Of a stretch of DNA of 64,000 nt, positions 7,521-16,509 are shown one piece after another; the first letter of the stretch is position 1, and each line of letters begins with the position of its first letter. The translations under genes were made by a program, and so were the position numbers. The notes below the pieces were generated by a model. The model saw only the letters and a list, made by a program, of their open reading frames with translations, did no database searches and was not told the origin of the DNA. The stretch is from Mycobacterium asiaticum DSM 44297. Lineage in GTDB: Bacteria > Actinomycetota > Actinomycetes > Mycobacteriales > Mycobacteriaceae. Location: NCBI RefSeq assembly GCF_000613245.1, contig NZ_HG964939.1:42880-106879 (forward strand), given 5' to 3'.

Positions 7521-9674
7521 GTGTCGACCATACAGATTTCCACCACTGCCGCACGACGGCCCAGCGGCCCGGGACCTGGCGAAAAGCTTCCGGGTGGGTT
7601 GCTCGATCCGGCGCTGCTGCTCAAGTCGCTGCCCGATGCGCTGCGCAAACTCGACCCGCGCACCTTATGGCGTAACCCAGTAATGTTCATCGTCGAGATC
7701 GGCGCCGTGTGGTCGACGGTGCTGGCCTTCGGTGACGAGACCTGGTTCAGCTGGCTGACGGTGTTCTGGCTTTGGCTGACAGTGCTTTTCGCCAACTTGG
7801 CCGAAGCCGTCGCGGAGGGCCGCGGCAAGGCCCAAGCCGATACGCTGCGCAAGTCGAAGGCCGATACCGTTGCGCGCCGGCTGCGCAACTGGATTCCCGG
7901 TACGCCGGGTGCCTACGAAGAAGTCGCCGCGCCCCTGTTGCAACAGGGGGACATCGTGGTGGTGACGGCCGGCCAGGTTATCCCGGGCGACGGTGATGTG
8001 GTGGAAGGCATTGCTTCTGTGGATGAGTCGGCGATCACCGGCGAATCCGCGCCGGTCATCCGGGAATCCGGCGGTGACCGGTCAGCGGTGACTGGTGGTA
8101 CCACCGTGCTGTCGGACCGCATCGTCGTCAAGATCACCCAGAAGCCGGGCGAGAGCTTCGTGGACCGAATGATTGCGCTCGTCGAAGGCGCGAACCGGCA
8201 GAAGACCCCCAACGAGATCGCCCTCAATATCTTGCTGGCCGCGTTGACCATCATCTTCGTCTTCGCCGTCGCCACACTGCAGCCGTTGGCGATCTACTCG
8301 AAGGCCAACAACCCGGGGGTTCCGGACACGGACGGTCTCAATGGCAACGGCATCAGCGGCATCGTCCTGGTCGCGCTACTGGTCTGCTTGATTCCCACCA
8401 CGATTGGGGCGCTGTTGTCCGCGATCGGCATCGCCGGCATGGACCGGCTGGTGCAACGCAACGTCCTGGCCATGTCCGGACGCGCGGTCGAAGCAGCCGG
8501 TGACGTCAACACCCTGCTGCTGGACAAGACCGGAACGATCACGCTGGGCAACCGGGAAGCCGCCGAGTTCATCCCGGTGGCCCGCATCAGTACCGACGAG
8601 TTAGCCGACGCCGCACAGCTTTCCAGCCTTGCCGACGAGACACCCGAGGGCCGTTCGATCGTGGTGTACGCCAAGGCTGCGCACGGGTTGCGGGCACGGA
8701 CACCCGGCGAGCTCACCACCGCCTCCTGGGTGCCCTTCAGTGCGACGACCCGGATGTCGGGCGTGGACCTGGACGGCTGGCAACTGCGCAAGGGCGCGGC
8801 GAGTTCGGTCGCCGAGTGGGTCCGCAGCCACGGCGGGACGGTGCCAGCCGAGCTCGGTGACATCGTCGACGGCATCTCCGCGGCCGGCGGGACTCCCCTG
8901 GTGGTGGGTCGCGTCGGGGATAATGGACAAGCTGAGGTGTTGGGCGTCATTCATCTCAAAGACGTGGTCAAGCAGGGTATGCGCGACCGGTTCGAGGCCA
9001 TGCGCCTGATGGGCATCCGCACGGTCATGATCACCGGCGATAACCCGTTGACGGCCAAGGCGATCGCGCAGGAGGCCGGCGTCGACGACTTCCTGGCCGA
9101 GGCCACGCCCGAGGACAAGATGATGCTGATCAAGCAGGAGCAGCAGGGCGGTCGCCTGGTGGCGATGACCGGTGACGGCACCAATGACGCCCCCGCTCTC
9201 GCCCAGGCCGACGTCGGCGTGGCGATGAACACGGGCACGTCGGCGGCCAAAGAGGCCGGAAACATGGTCGATCTGGACTCCGACCCCACCAAGCTCATCG
9301 AGATCGTCGAGATCGGTAAGCAGCTGTTGATCACCCGCGGCGCTTTGACGACGTTCTCCATCGCCAACGACATCGCCAAGTATTTCGCGATCATCCCGGC
9401 GATGTTCGTCGCGCTCTTCCCTGGGTTGGACCTGCTCAACGTCATGCGGTTGCACAGCCCGCAGTCGGCGATCCTGTCCGCGGTCATCTTCAACGCGGTC
9501 GTCATCGTCGCGCTGATCCCGCTGGCACTGCGCGGCGTACGGTATACCCCTAGCCGTGCGTCAAAGTTGCTCAGCCGCAACCTGTATCGCTATGGATTGG
9601 GCGGTATCGTCGCTCCGTTCATCGGCATCAAGCTCATCGACTTGGTGGTTCAACTACTCCCCGGGATCGCCTGA
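7521..9674 (+). CDS. kdpB: KdpB, P-type ATPase subunit
   Basis: 717 residues from GTG 7521. The actuator domain carries TGES (173-176). The phosphorylation motif is DKTGTITLGN with Asp335. The nucleotide domain has KGAASSVAEW. The hinge motif MTGDGTNDAPALAQAD is near residue 550. Membrane helices flank these domains and contain the KdpB-type IPTTIGALLSAIG stretch (~291-303). It hydrolyses ATP to drive K+ uptake through KdpA at low external potassium. A single base separates it from kdpC. Confidence 0.97.
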   Translation: MSTIQISTTAARRPSGPGPGEKLPGGLLDPALLLKSLPDALRKLDPRTLWRNPVMFIVEIGAVWSTVLAFGDETWFSWLTVFWLWLTVLFANLAEAVAEGRGKAQADTLRKSKADTVARRLRNWIPGTPGAYEEVAAPLLQQGDIVVVTAGQVIPGDGDVVEGIASVDESAITGESAPVIRESGGDRSAVTGGTTVLSDRIVVKITQKPGESFVDRMIALVEGANRQKTPNEIALNILLAALTIIFVFAVATLQPLAIYSKANNPGVPDTDGLNGNGISGIVLVALLVCLIPTTIGALLSAIGIAGMDRLVQRNVLAMSGRAVEAAGDVNTLLLDKTGTITLGNREAAEFIPVARISTDELADAAQLSSLADETPEGRSIVVYAKAAHGLRARTPGELTTASWVPFSATTRMSGVDLDGWQLRKGAASSVAEWVRSHGGTVPAELGDIVDGISAAGGTPLVVGRVGDNGQAEVLGVIHLKDVVKQGMRDRFEAMRLMGIRTVMITGDNPLTAKAIAQEAGVDDFLAEATPEDKMMLIKQEQQGGRLVAMTGDGTNDAPALAQADVGVAMNTGTSAAKEAGNMVDLDSDPTKLIEIVEIGKQLLITRGALTTFSIANDIAKYFAIIPAMFVALFPGLDLLNVMRLHSPQSAILSAVIFNAVVIVALIPLALRGVRYTPSRASKLLSRNLYRYGLGGIVAPFIGIKLIDLVVQLLPGIA

Positions 9675-9675
9675 A

Positions 9676-10599
9676 ATGGACGTCACCAACATGATTCGCC
9701 GCTACGGAGCTGCATTGCGCGCGCTGCTTGTTTTCACCGTGCTACTGGGTTTGGGCTACCCGCTGCTTATCTGGCTGGCCACCCTGTTACCCGGATTGCA
9801 CGCCAAGGCGGAAGGCTCGATCATCACCGCCGGCGGCAAGGCGGTCGGGAGCAAGTTGATCGGCCAAAACTTCACCGACGCCGCGGGAGATCCACTGCCG
9901 CAGTACTTTCAGGCTCGGCCGTCGGCCGCTGGCGCCGGTTATGACCCGATGTCGAGCGGCGGCAGTAACCTCGGTCCGGAAAGCGTCGTCGACACCCCAG
10001 CCGACCCGGCCAAGTTGGTTGCCGGTGCCAGTCCCAGCGACGCCGGATTCAAGCCGAGCCTGCTGACGTTGGTGTGCTCTCGCAGCGCGGCGATCGGCAA
10101 ACTGGAAGGCGTGAACGGGTCACGGCCGTTCTGCACGGGCGGCGGGGTCGGGGCGGTGCTCTCAGTGATGGGCCCACGCGATGCGCGAGGTGACGTGGTC
10201 CACCCGACGCGGGTGGTCAGCGTCAACGAGCCGTGCGCGTCCACCGGCCAGCCGTTCGTGGACAGCTATCGCGGTGTCCGCGTCGAATGCGCAAGGTTCG
10301 GCGAGGACTACTCAAGCGGCTTGATCGTGCCGGTGCGTGGCGCGGCTTCCAGCGAGCCACAGGTACCGGCTGACGCAGTCACCACCAGTGGCAGCGGCCT
10401 TGATCCGGACATCTCGCCGGCCTATGCCGACATTCAGATCGCCCGGGTCGCTCGGGCCCGTCACGCGAGCCCGGATCAGATCCGCCAAGTGGTGGCGCAA
10501 TACCGCACCGACCGCATGCTCGGCTTTTTCGGCGAACCAGCCGTCGACGTGCTGCAGCTCAACCTGGCATTGGACAGCAGGTATCCGGTCGCAAGCTAG
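9676..10599 (+). CDS. kdpC: KdpC, long form with an extracytoplasmic insertion
   Basis: 307 residues, against roughly 190 in the classical family. Residues ~13-36 are the single membrane span. The N-terminal half has the family motifs (GSKLIGQNF, YFQARPSAAGAGYDP, SGGSNLGP), and the C-terminal half has VPADAVTTSGSGLDPDISPAYA and GFFGEPAVDVLQLNLALD. Between them lies an extra ~115 residues (~105-225) with four cysteines (LVCSR, PFCTG, EPCAS, VECAR). The frame is continuous and the insert shows no sign of a shift. KdpC acts as a catalytic chaperone of KdpB, and its soluble domain lies outside the membrane, where the cysteines could pair. I recall a long KdpC form in other actinobacteria, so this may be a lineage variant. 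ATG 9676 is chosen because upstream in-frame sequence is kdpB. Confidence 0.9.
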   Translation: MDVTNMIRRYGAALRALLVFTVLLGLGYPLLIWLATLLPGLHAKAEGSIITAGGKAVGSKLIGQNFTDAAGDPLPQYFQARPSAAGAGYDPMSSGGSNLGPESVVDTPADPAKLVAGASPSDAGFKPSLLTLVCSRSAAIGKLEGVNGSRPFCTGGGVGAVLSVMGPRDARGDVVHPTRVVSVNEPCASTGQPFVDSYRGVRVECARFGEDYSSGLIVPVRGAASSEPQVPADAVTTSGSGLDPDISPAYADIQIARVARARHASPDQIRQVVAQYRTDRMLGFFGEPAVDVLQLNLALDSRYPVAS

Positions 10600-10610
10600 C
10601 GGATGGGTGG

Positions 10611-13169
10611 ATGATTGTTGACGTGAACGTCTCCAGCGTCACAGAACACCGTCCCAAACGCGGCGAGCTGCGCATCTATCTCGGTGCGGCACCGGGTGTC
10701 GGCAAGACCTACGCGATGCTCGGCGAAGCACACCGGCGGTTGGAGCGCGGCACCGATTTGGTGGCCGCCGTGGTCGAAACCCACGGGCGGGCAAAGACCG
10801 CCGAGCTGCTGGACGGAATCGAGGTAGTCGCGCCGCGCTACATCGAGTACCGCGGCGGCAGCTTCGCTGAACTCGACGTGCCGGCGGTACTGGCACGTCG
10901 CCCCCAAGTGGTGTTGGTCGACGAACTGGCTCATACCAATACACCCGGCAGCAAGAACGTCAAGCGCTGGCAGGACGTCGAGGAACTGCTCGACGCGGGG
11001 ATCACGGTGATCTCCACCGTCAACATCCAGCACCTGGAGAGCCTCAACGACGTCGTCGCCCAGATCACCGGCATCGAACAGAAGGAGACAATCCCGGATT
11101 CGATCGTGCGGCAGGCGGCCCAGGTCGAGCTGATCGACATCACTCCGGAAGCGCTGCGGCGCAGGCTATCCCACGGAAATGTCTACGCGTCCGAGAAGAT
11201 CGATGCCGCGCTCTCCAACTACTTCCGCCGTGGGAACCTCACCGCGTTAAGGGAGTTGGCGTTGTTGTGGCTGGCGGATCAGGTTGACACCGCGCTCGCG
11301 AAGTACCGCGCGGAGAACAAGATCACCGATATGTGGGAGGCCCGTGAGCGGGTCGTGGTCGCTGTCACCGGGGGCCCGGAGTCTGAGACACTCGTCCGAC
11401 GCGCGTCCCGGATCGCCTCGAAGTCGAGTGCCGAGCTCATGGTGCTCCATGTGCTGCGCGGTGACGGGCTCGCCGGTCTCTCAGAGGCGCGGATGAGCAA
11501 GATCCGCGAATTGGCAAACAGTTTGGACGCCTCGCTGCACACGGTGGTCGGCGATGACGTGCCCGACGCGCTGCTGGACTTCGCGCGCGAGATCAACGCC
11601 ACCCAGCTGGTCATCGGGACGTCGCGCAGGTCGCGGTGGGCGCGCCTGTTCTCCGAGGGCATCGGAGCCGCGGTCGTGCAGCGATCCGGCAAGATCGACG
11701 TCCACATTGTCACCCATGACGAACCTCCGCGCGGCGCAAAGCCCGTCGCCGCGTCGCCCCGGCAACGACGTGTGGCATCGTGGCTGGCTGCGATTGCGGT
11801 CCCGTCGGCGATCTGCGCGGTGACGGTGAGTGTGCTGGACTCCTTCTTGAACACCGGCGGCGAGAGCGCCCTGTTCTTCGTCGGTGTTCTACTGGTTGGC
11901 CTATTGGGAGGCGTTGCGCCCGCGGTACTTTCAGCGGTGCTGTCCGGTGCGCTGTTGAACTACTACTTGATCACGCCGCGACACAGTTTCACCATCGCCG
12001 AACCCGACAGTGCCGTCACCGAGCTGGTGCTGCTGCTGATCGCCGTGGCGGTAGCCGTGCTGGTCGACGGCACCACGAAGCGCGCCAGGGAAGCCCGGTT
12101 GGCTTCCCAGGAAGCAGAGCTGTTGACGCTGTTCGCCGGATCGGTGCTGCGGGGGGCGGACCTGTCCACCCTGTTGGAACGCGTGCGCGAGACCTATTCA
12201 CAGCGTGCCGTGAGCATGCTGCGGGAAGGTTTGGACGGCTCGCGCGAGGTGGTCGCTTCGGTAGGCAAGGATCCTTGCACCACAGTCGATTCGGCGGACA
12301 CGGCCATCGAGGTGGGTGACGAAGAGTTTTGGATGCTGATGGCCGGTCGCAAGCTGTCGGCCCGGGATCGCCGGGTCCTGGGCGCGGTGGCCAGGCAAGC
12401 CGCGGGGCTGATCCGACAGCGTGAACTCGTCGAGGAAGCCAGCCGCGCCGAGGCGATAGTGCGGGCCGACGAGCTGCGGCGGTCCCTGCTTTCGGCGGTC
12501 AGCCACGACCTGCGCACCCCACTAGCGGCCGCCAAGGTTGCAGTATCCAGCCTGCGCGCTGGGGATGTGGCCTTCTCCGCCGAGGACACCGCCGAACTGC
12601 TGGCCAGCACAGAGGAATCGATTGATCAGCTCACCGCTTTGGTGGGTAACCTGCTCGACTCGTCGCGGTTGGCCGCGGGGGTGGTGCGGCCAGAGCTACA
12701 TCGGGTGTATCTCGAGGAGGTGGTGCAGCGCGCATTGGTGAGCATCGGGAAGGGGGCCACCGGTTTCTACCGATCCGCCATCGATCGCGTCAAGGTCGAC
12801 GTCGGCGATGCCGTGGTGCTGGCCGACGGTGGACTGCTGGAACGGGTCCTGGCCAACCTGATCGACAACGCGCTGCGCTACGCGCCCGATTGTGTGGTCC
12901 GGGTCAACGCGGGACGGGTGGGCGGACGTGTGCTGGTCAACGTGATCGATGAGGGGCCCGGGATACCGCACGGGACCGAGGATCAGTTGTTCGAGGCGTT
13001 TCAGCGGTTGGGTGACCATGACAACACCACCGGTGTCGGACTGGGGATGTCGGTGGCGCGCGGCTTCGTCGAGGCGATGGGCGGCACGATTCAGGCCGGT
13101 GATACGCCGGGTGGAGGGCTGACAGTCGTGTTGGACCTGGCCGGGCCACCGGACAGCGGTGACCGATGA
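10611..13169 (+). CDS. kdpD: KdpD, turgor/K+ sensor histidine kinase
   Basis: 852 residues. The N-terminal KdpD domain has a P-loop, GAAPGVGKTY (25-34), and a Walker-B-like VLVDELAHTN. A universal-stress-protein domain follows (~248-370), then four membrane spans of the DUF4118 type (~390-490) and a GAF-like region. HisKA carries His632 in SAVSHDLRTPLAAAK, and the ATPase domain has NLIDNALRYAP, DEGPGIPHG and GVGLGMSVARG. It autophosphorylates in response to low K+ and phosphorylates KdpE. A GTG at 10623 is an alternative start. It overlaps kdpE by 4 bp and lies 11 bp after kdpC, so all six kdp genes look like one operon. Confidence 0.96.
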   Translation: MIVDVNVSSVTEHRPKRGELRIYLGAAPGVGKTYAMLGEAHRRLERGTDLVAAVVETHGRAKTAELLDGIEVVAPRYIEYRGGSFAELDVPAVLARRPQVVLVDELAHTNTPGSKNVKRWQDVEELLDAGITVISTVNIQHLESLNDVVAQITGIEQKETIPDSIVRQAAQVELIDITPEALRRRLSHGNVYASEKIDAALSNYFRRGNLTALRELALLWLADQVDTALAKYRAENKITDMWEARERVVVAVTGGPESETLVRRASRIASKSSAELMVLHVLRGDGLAGLSEARMSKIRELANSLDASLHTVVGDDVPDALLDFAREINATQLVIGTSRRSRWARLFSEGIGAAVVQRSGKIDVHIVTHDEPPRGAKPVAASPRQRRVASWLAAIAVPSAICAVTVSVLDSFLNTGGESALFFVGVLLVGLLGGVAPAVLSAVLSGALLNYYLITPRHSFTIAEPDSAVTELVLLLIAVAVAVLVDGTTKRAREARLASQEAELLTLFAGSVLRGADLSTLLERVRETYSQRAVSMLREGLDGSREVVASVGKDPCTTVDSADTAIEVGDEEFWMLMAGRKLSARDRRVLGAVARQAAGLIRQRELVEEASRAEAIVRADELRRSLLSAVSHDLRTPLAAAKVAVSSLRAGDVAFSAEDTAELLASTEESIDQLTALVGNLLDSSRLAAGVVRPELHRVYLEEVVQRALVSIGKGATGFYRSAIDRVKVDVGDAVVLADGGLLERVLANLIDNALRYAPDCVVRVNAGRVGGRVLVNVIDEGPGIPHGTEDQLFEAFQRLGDHDNTTGVGLGMSVARGFVEAMGGTIQAGDTPGGGLTVVLDLAGPPDSGDR

Positions 13170-13846
13170 CGCGGGTGCTGGTAATCGATGACGAGCCGCA
13201 TATCCTGCGTGCGTTGCGGATCAACCTGAGCGTGCGCGGTTATGAGGTGATCACCGCGTCGACCGGTGCGGGAGCGCTGCGGGCCGCCGCCGAGCATCCG
13301 CCGGATGTGGTGATTCTGGATCTTGGTCTGCCCGATATTTCGGGTATCGACGTGTTGGGCGGGTTGCGGGGGTGGCTTTCCGCGCCAGTCATCGTGTTGT
13401 CGGCGCGGAGCGATTCTTCCGACAAGGTCGAAGCGTTGGACGCTGGAGCCGACGACTACGTGACGAAGCCATTCGGGATGGACGAGTTCCTCGCCAGGTT
13501 GCGGGCCGCGGTGCGCCGCAATGCCGCGGCGTCGGAAGTGGAGCAGCCGGTCGTCGAAACTTCTTCTTTTACCGTTGATTTGGCGGCGAAGAAGGTGGTG
13601 AAGGGTGGTGTTGAGGTGCATCTGACACCGACCGAGTGGGGCATGCTGGAGATGCTGGTGCGCAACCGCGGCAAGTTGGTGGGTCGCGAGGAGTTGCTCA
13701 GAGAGGTCTGGGGACCCGCTTACGCGACCGAAACACATTATCTGCGGGTATATTTGGCGCAATTGCGGCGCAAACTCGAGGATGACCCATCGCATCCCAA
13801 ACATCTGTTGACCGAATCAGGCATGGGTTACCGCTTCGAGGCGTGA
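13166..13846 (+). CDS. kdpE: KdpE, response regulator of the kdp operon
   Basis: 226 residues, OmpR family. Receiver domain: acidic pair in VIDDEPHI (7-9), phospho-acceptor Asp52 (VVILDLGLPD) and Lys in DYVTKPFGMDE. The winged helix follows (TPTEWGMLEML ... ETHYLRVYLAQLRRKLE ... GMGYRFEA). It is activated by KdpD and switches on kdpFABC. The start overlaps the kdpD stop (ATGA). Candidate binding repeats lie upstream of kdpF at 5554-5593. Confidence 0.95.
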   Translation: MTRVLVIDDEPHILRALRINLSVRGYEVITASTGAGALRAAAEHPPDVVILDLGLPDISGIDVLGGLRGWLSAPVIVLSARSDSSDKVEALDAGADDYVTKPFGMDEFLARLRAAVRRNAAASEVEQPVVETSSFTVDLAAKKVVKGGVEVHLTPTEWGMLEMLVRNRGKLVGREELLREVWGPAYATETHYLRVYLAQLRRKLEDDPSHPKHLLTESGMGYRFEA

Positions 13847-13890
13847 GCAGCCCACGGCCCGCCTGCGCCGCTGGGGGAGCATGCGTGTTG

Positions 13891-14343
13891 ATGCCCGGCT
13901 TGTAGCGACATTGTCGGTGGCGTGGTCGGGGCCGGCCGCCGCATCGAACCGTTCTCGCGCACCGGTTTTCACCCTGCCTTTCCGGGAGTATGCGTGTCCA
14001 TGCCCGGCTTGTAGCGACATTGTCGGTGGCGTGGTCGAGGGCGGGCACCGCATCGAACCGTTCTCACGCACCGGTTTTCACCCTGCCCTTCCGGGAGTAT
14101 GCGTGTCCATGCCCGGCCTGTAGCGACATTGTCGGTGGCGTGGTCCAGGGCGGCCGCCGCATCGAACCGGTCTTGCGCACCGGTTTTCACCGTGATCTTC
14201 CGGGAGCATGTGTGTCCATGCCCGGCTTGTAGCGACATTGTCGGTGGCGTGGTCGAGGGCGGCCGCCGCATCGAACCGTTCTCGCGCACCGGTTTTCACC
14301 CTGCCCTTCCGGGAGCATGCGTGTCCATGCCCGGCTTGTAGCG
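13891..14343 (+). repeat. 109-bp tandem repeat array A (four full units plus a stub)
   Basis: ATGCCCGGCTTGTAGCGACA recurs at 13891, 14000, 14109 (one base changed) and 14218, and a stub of 17 bases at 14327. The period is exactly 109 bp each time. Units differ by a few substitutions. Each unit holds the interrupted palindrome CGACA-T-TGTCG and the stretch CGCATCGAACCG. The open frames on both strands across this region are products of the repeat (109 is not a multiple of 3, so each frame drifts) and are not genes. The array ends 4 bp before the stop codon of the small minus-strand gene. Confidence 0.95.
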
Positions 14344-14347
14344 CCAA

Positions 14348-14671
14348 TCAGTCGAACCATTGGAGCGGATCTTCGCGCCCACTTCTAGCCCTCGACTCGG
14401 CACGCAATGCCAGAACTCGCTGGTGCATCCGGTGTTCAGTGCCGCGGGGAAATTCCAACGCCGCATACTTGCCCCGTCGGATGCGATCAACCCTTCCCCT
14501 TCCCATCTCCCAGCGCAGTGCATCAGAAATGGCCTTCGAAGCCCGACCGTTGACGGTAAAGCCATGCCACTTGAGGGCATTGATGAGTTCCGGAATAGTC
14601 GCGGGTCCGTGCAACACCAGTTGGTAGGTAAGCACATAGCGAAGCTCGGTTCCCCGTAGAAGCATGCTCAT
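14348..14671 (-). CDS. small winged-helix-like protein between two repeat arrays
   Basis: 107 residues. Residues ~8-55 look like a winged helix: LTYQLVLHGPATIPELINAL is a helical start, and NGRASKAISDALRWEMGRGR and VDRIRRGKY read like recognition helix and wing. The C-terminus is basic (EHRMHQRVLALRAESRAR). I recall this kind of short protein as a conserved mycobacterial hypothetical, but I cannot name a function. A DNA-binding role is inferred. It is surrounded by array A (downstream of its stop) and array B (upstream of its start), and nothing else is nearby that it could be co-transcribed with. Confidence 0.65.
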   Translation of the reverse strand: MSMLLRGTELRYVLTYQLVLHGPATIPELINALKWHGFTVNGRASKAISDALRWEMGRGRVDRIRRGKYAALEFPRGTEHRMHQRVLALRAESRARSGREDPLQWFD

Positions 14672-14735
14672 GCGTTGAACGTTGCATTCCCGTCAACATG
14701 CCGCCAGTCACCACATTTCGCCTGTGGATCACGCG

Positions 14736-15068
14736 CACCGACAATGTCGCTACAAGCCGGGCAACGACGCACATCCTCCTGAGAGAGCCCGGAAACGACC
14801 GCCAAGCCAATCCCACGGCGAGGAGTTCGGGGTCGTCCCGATCTGCCGGGCACCGGCCGTGCACGCTGTCACCGCACCACCGACAATGTCGCTACAAGCC
14901 GGGCAACGACGCACATCCTCCTGAGAGAGCCCGGAAACGACCGCAAGCCAATCCCACGGTCGAGGAGTTCGGGGGCGTCCCGATCTGCCAGGCCCGTGCA
15001 CGCCGTCACCGCACCACCGACAATGTCGCTACAAGCCGGGCAACGACGCACATCCTCCTGAGAGAGCC
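14736..15068 (-). repeat. ~140-bp tandem repeat array B, sharing the core of array A in inverted orientation
   Basis: CACCGACAATGTCGCTACAA starts at 14736, 14878 and 15015, so the period is 142 then 137 bp. Each copy continues with CAACGACGCACATCCTCCTG. The first 28 bases of each copy are the exact reverse complement of the core in array A. Between cores the units share AAGCCAATCCCACGG and GTCCCGATCTGCC with small indels. The open frames running through the array are repeat by-products. Confidence 0.93.
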
Positions 15069-15076
15069 GAGGAAGG

Positions 15077-16024
15077 CTAACCCGCGATCGACAGGACAAT
15101 CCCGTCCAAGATGTCGTGCTCGCTGACGGTCAACTCCGCAATACCGGCCCGCGCGTACAGCTCATTGGCCAACTCCTGCACCACAATCGCACCTCCACCG
15201 ATCACGTCGACACGCCCTTCGTGCATCGGCCCAAGCGCTGCGCGTTCCGACCGCGGCATACCGATCAACCGCTTACACACCGCCAGCAAAGTTTCGCGAC
15301 CCACGCGCGAAAGATGAATCGCAGCAGAGTCATACACCGCCATACCGTGAGCCAAGGCCGACAACGTAGTCATCGTCCCGGCAACACCGACCCAAGACCG
15401 GGCCCCCTCCACCGACACCGCGCGCAACGCCACGGCGAGCCGCTCACGGACCACCGAGCGGGCCGCCGCCACCTCCTCCGGCGTGGGCGGGTCGGAGTGC
15501 AGGCAACGCTCGGTCAGGCGGACGCAACCAATATCGGCCGAATAACTCGCCACCACTTCATCCGCCGCCTTGCCGACCACAATCTCAGTCGACCCGCCCC
15601 CAAGGTCCACAACCACGAAAGGCGCATCGGCCCTGTCCAATTCGCCAACCGCGCCGGCGAACGACAGTTCGGCCTCCTCCGCGCCCGTGATCACCTCGGC
15701 GATCGCACCGGGAATCACCGCCCCCAACACCTCCGCCGTCATCGCGAAAAACACATCCCGGTTCCCGGCGTCCCGGGTAGCGGATGTAGCGACCATCCGC
15801 ACCCGCGAAACACCATGTACCCGAAGCAACTCCGCGTAATCGACCAGAGCGGCCCGCGTGCGCGCAATCGCCTCAGGTGCAAACGAGCCGGTCGCATCCA
15901 CCCCCTGCCCCAGCCGCACGATGCGCATCTCGCGATGGACGTCACGCAACCGCCCGTCAACCCAGTCCGCGATCAACAACCGAATCGAGTTGGTACCGCA
16001 GTCGATCCCAGCCAGACGCATCAT
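15077..16024 (-). CDS. Ppx/GppA family exopolyphosphatase (Rv1026-like)
   Basis: 315 residues from ATG 16024, which overlaps the stop of the upstream DUF501 gene (AAATGATG). A second ATG follows at once. The actin-like ATPase fold is seen in the phosphate-1 motif GIDCGTNSIRLLIAD, the phosphate-2 motif VVDLGGGSTEIVVG (~135) and the VGVAGTMTTLSAL stretch (~215). The family hydrolyses polyphosphate and/or pppGpp. The orthologue in M. tuberculosis, Rv1026 (Ppx2), has been reported to hydrolyse long-chain polyphosphate weakly. It is the last gene of the minus-strand run starting at lpqU or earlier. Longer in-frame starts exist upstream but overlap the neighbour. Confidence 0.9.
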   Translation of the reverse strand: MMRLAGIDCGTNSIRLLIADWVDGRLRDVHREMRIVRLGQGVDATGSFAPEAIARTRAALVDYAELLRVHGVSRVRMVATSATRDAGNRDVFFAMTAEVLGAVIPGAIAEVITGAEEAELSFAGAVGELDRADAPFVVVDLGGGSTEIVVGKAADEVVASYSADIGCVRLTERCLHSDPPTPEEVAAARSVVRERLAVALRAVSVEGARSWVGVAGTMTTLSALAHGMAVYDSAAIHLSRVGRETLLAVCKRLIGMPRSERAALGPMHEGRVDVIGGGAIVVQELANELYARAGIAELTVSEHDILDGIVLSIAG

Positions 16025-16509
16025 TTCCACTGTCCCGCAATCAAAGCCGCGGTTCCCGGCTCGGCGGCCAACAATGCCACGGCCTCGTCGCCCAGCGGAT
16101 TGACCCCGGGCCCCTTGGCCAGTGAATGCGCGATCAGCACATGCAGACACTTGACCCGGTCCGGCATGCCGCCACCGGAAAACGTCGTCCCCAAAGGCTC
16201 AATCGCGTCCCGCTCAGCCAGATACGATTCGTGGGCACGCCGATACGCCGCCGCCAACGACGGGTCAGCACCCAAACGCGCGGTCATCTCACGCATCAAA
16301 CCGGTGGTCTCCAATCGACTGGCGGCGGCCGTGAGCACCGGATGCGTCAGGTAGTATAACGTCGGAAACGGTGTTCCATCAGGAAGTTTCGGCGCCGTCT
16401 TCACCACACCCGGTGAACCGTCTGGACATCGGTAGGCGATTTCCAGCACCCCACGCGGCTCACGGCCGAGCTGACGCGCCACCACCTCCAAGTCTGCACG
16501 ATCAACCAC
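16021..16509 (-). CDS. DUF501 domain protein (Rv1025-like)
   Basis: 162 residues from GTG 16509 (VVDRADLEVVARQLGREPRG). The DUF501 signature follows: VLEIAYRCPDGSPGVV, then TPFPTLYYLTHPVLT and DRVKCLHVLIAHSLA with GVNPLGDEAVALL. The biochemical role of the family is unknown. The chosen GTG overlaps the preceding divIC stop by 8 bp, and its own stop overlaps the ppx start, so the three genes are translationally coupled. The order divIC/ftsB-DUF501-ppx is conserved in actinobacteria. A longer frame upstream is Arg-rich noise. Confidence 0.88.
   Translation of the reverse strand: MVDRADLEVVARQLGREPRGVLEIAYRCPDGSPGVVKTAPKLPDGTPFPTLYYLTHPVLTAAASRLETTGLMREMTARLGADPSLAAAYRRAHESYLAERDAIEPLGTTFSGGGMPDRVKCLHVLIAHSLAKGPGVNPLGDEAVALLAAEPGTAALIAGQWK

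Noticed and set aside
13881..14350. Tandem open frames on both strands with recurrent CPACSDIVGG-type peptides
   Set aside because: They are translations of the 109-bp repeat. The period is not a multiple of three, so each frame shifts from unit to unit, and no start site or domain is present.
13891..15068. CRISPR array
   Set aside because: Repeats are direct tandem units of 109-142 bp with almost no unique spacers, and no cas genes are nearby.
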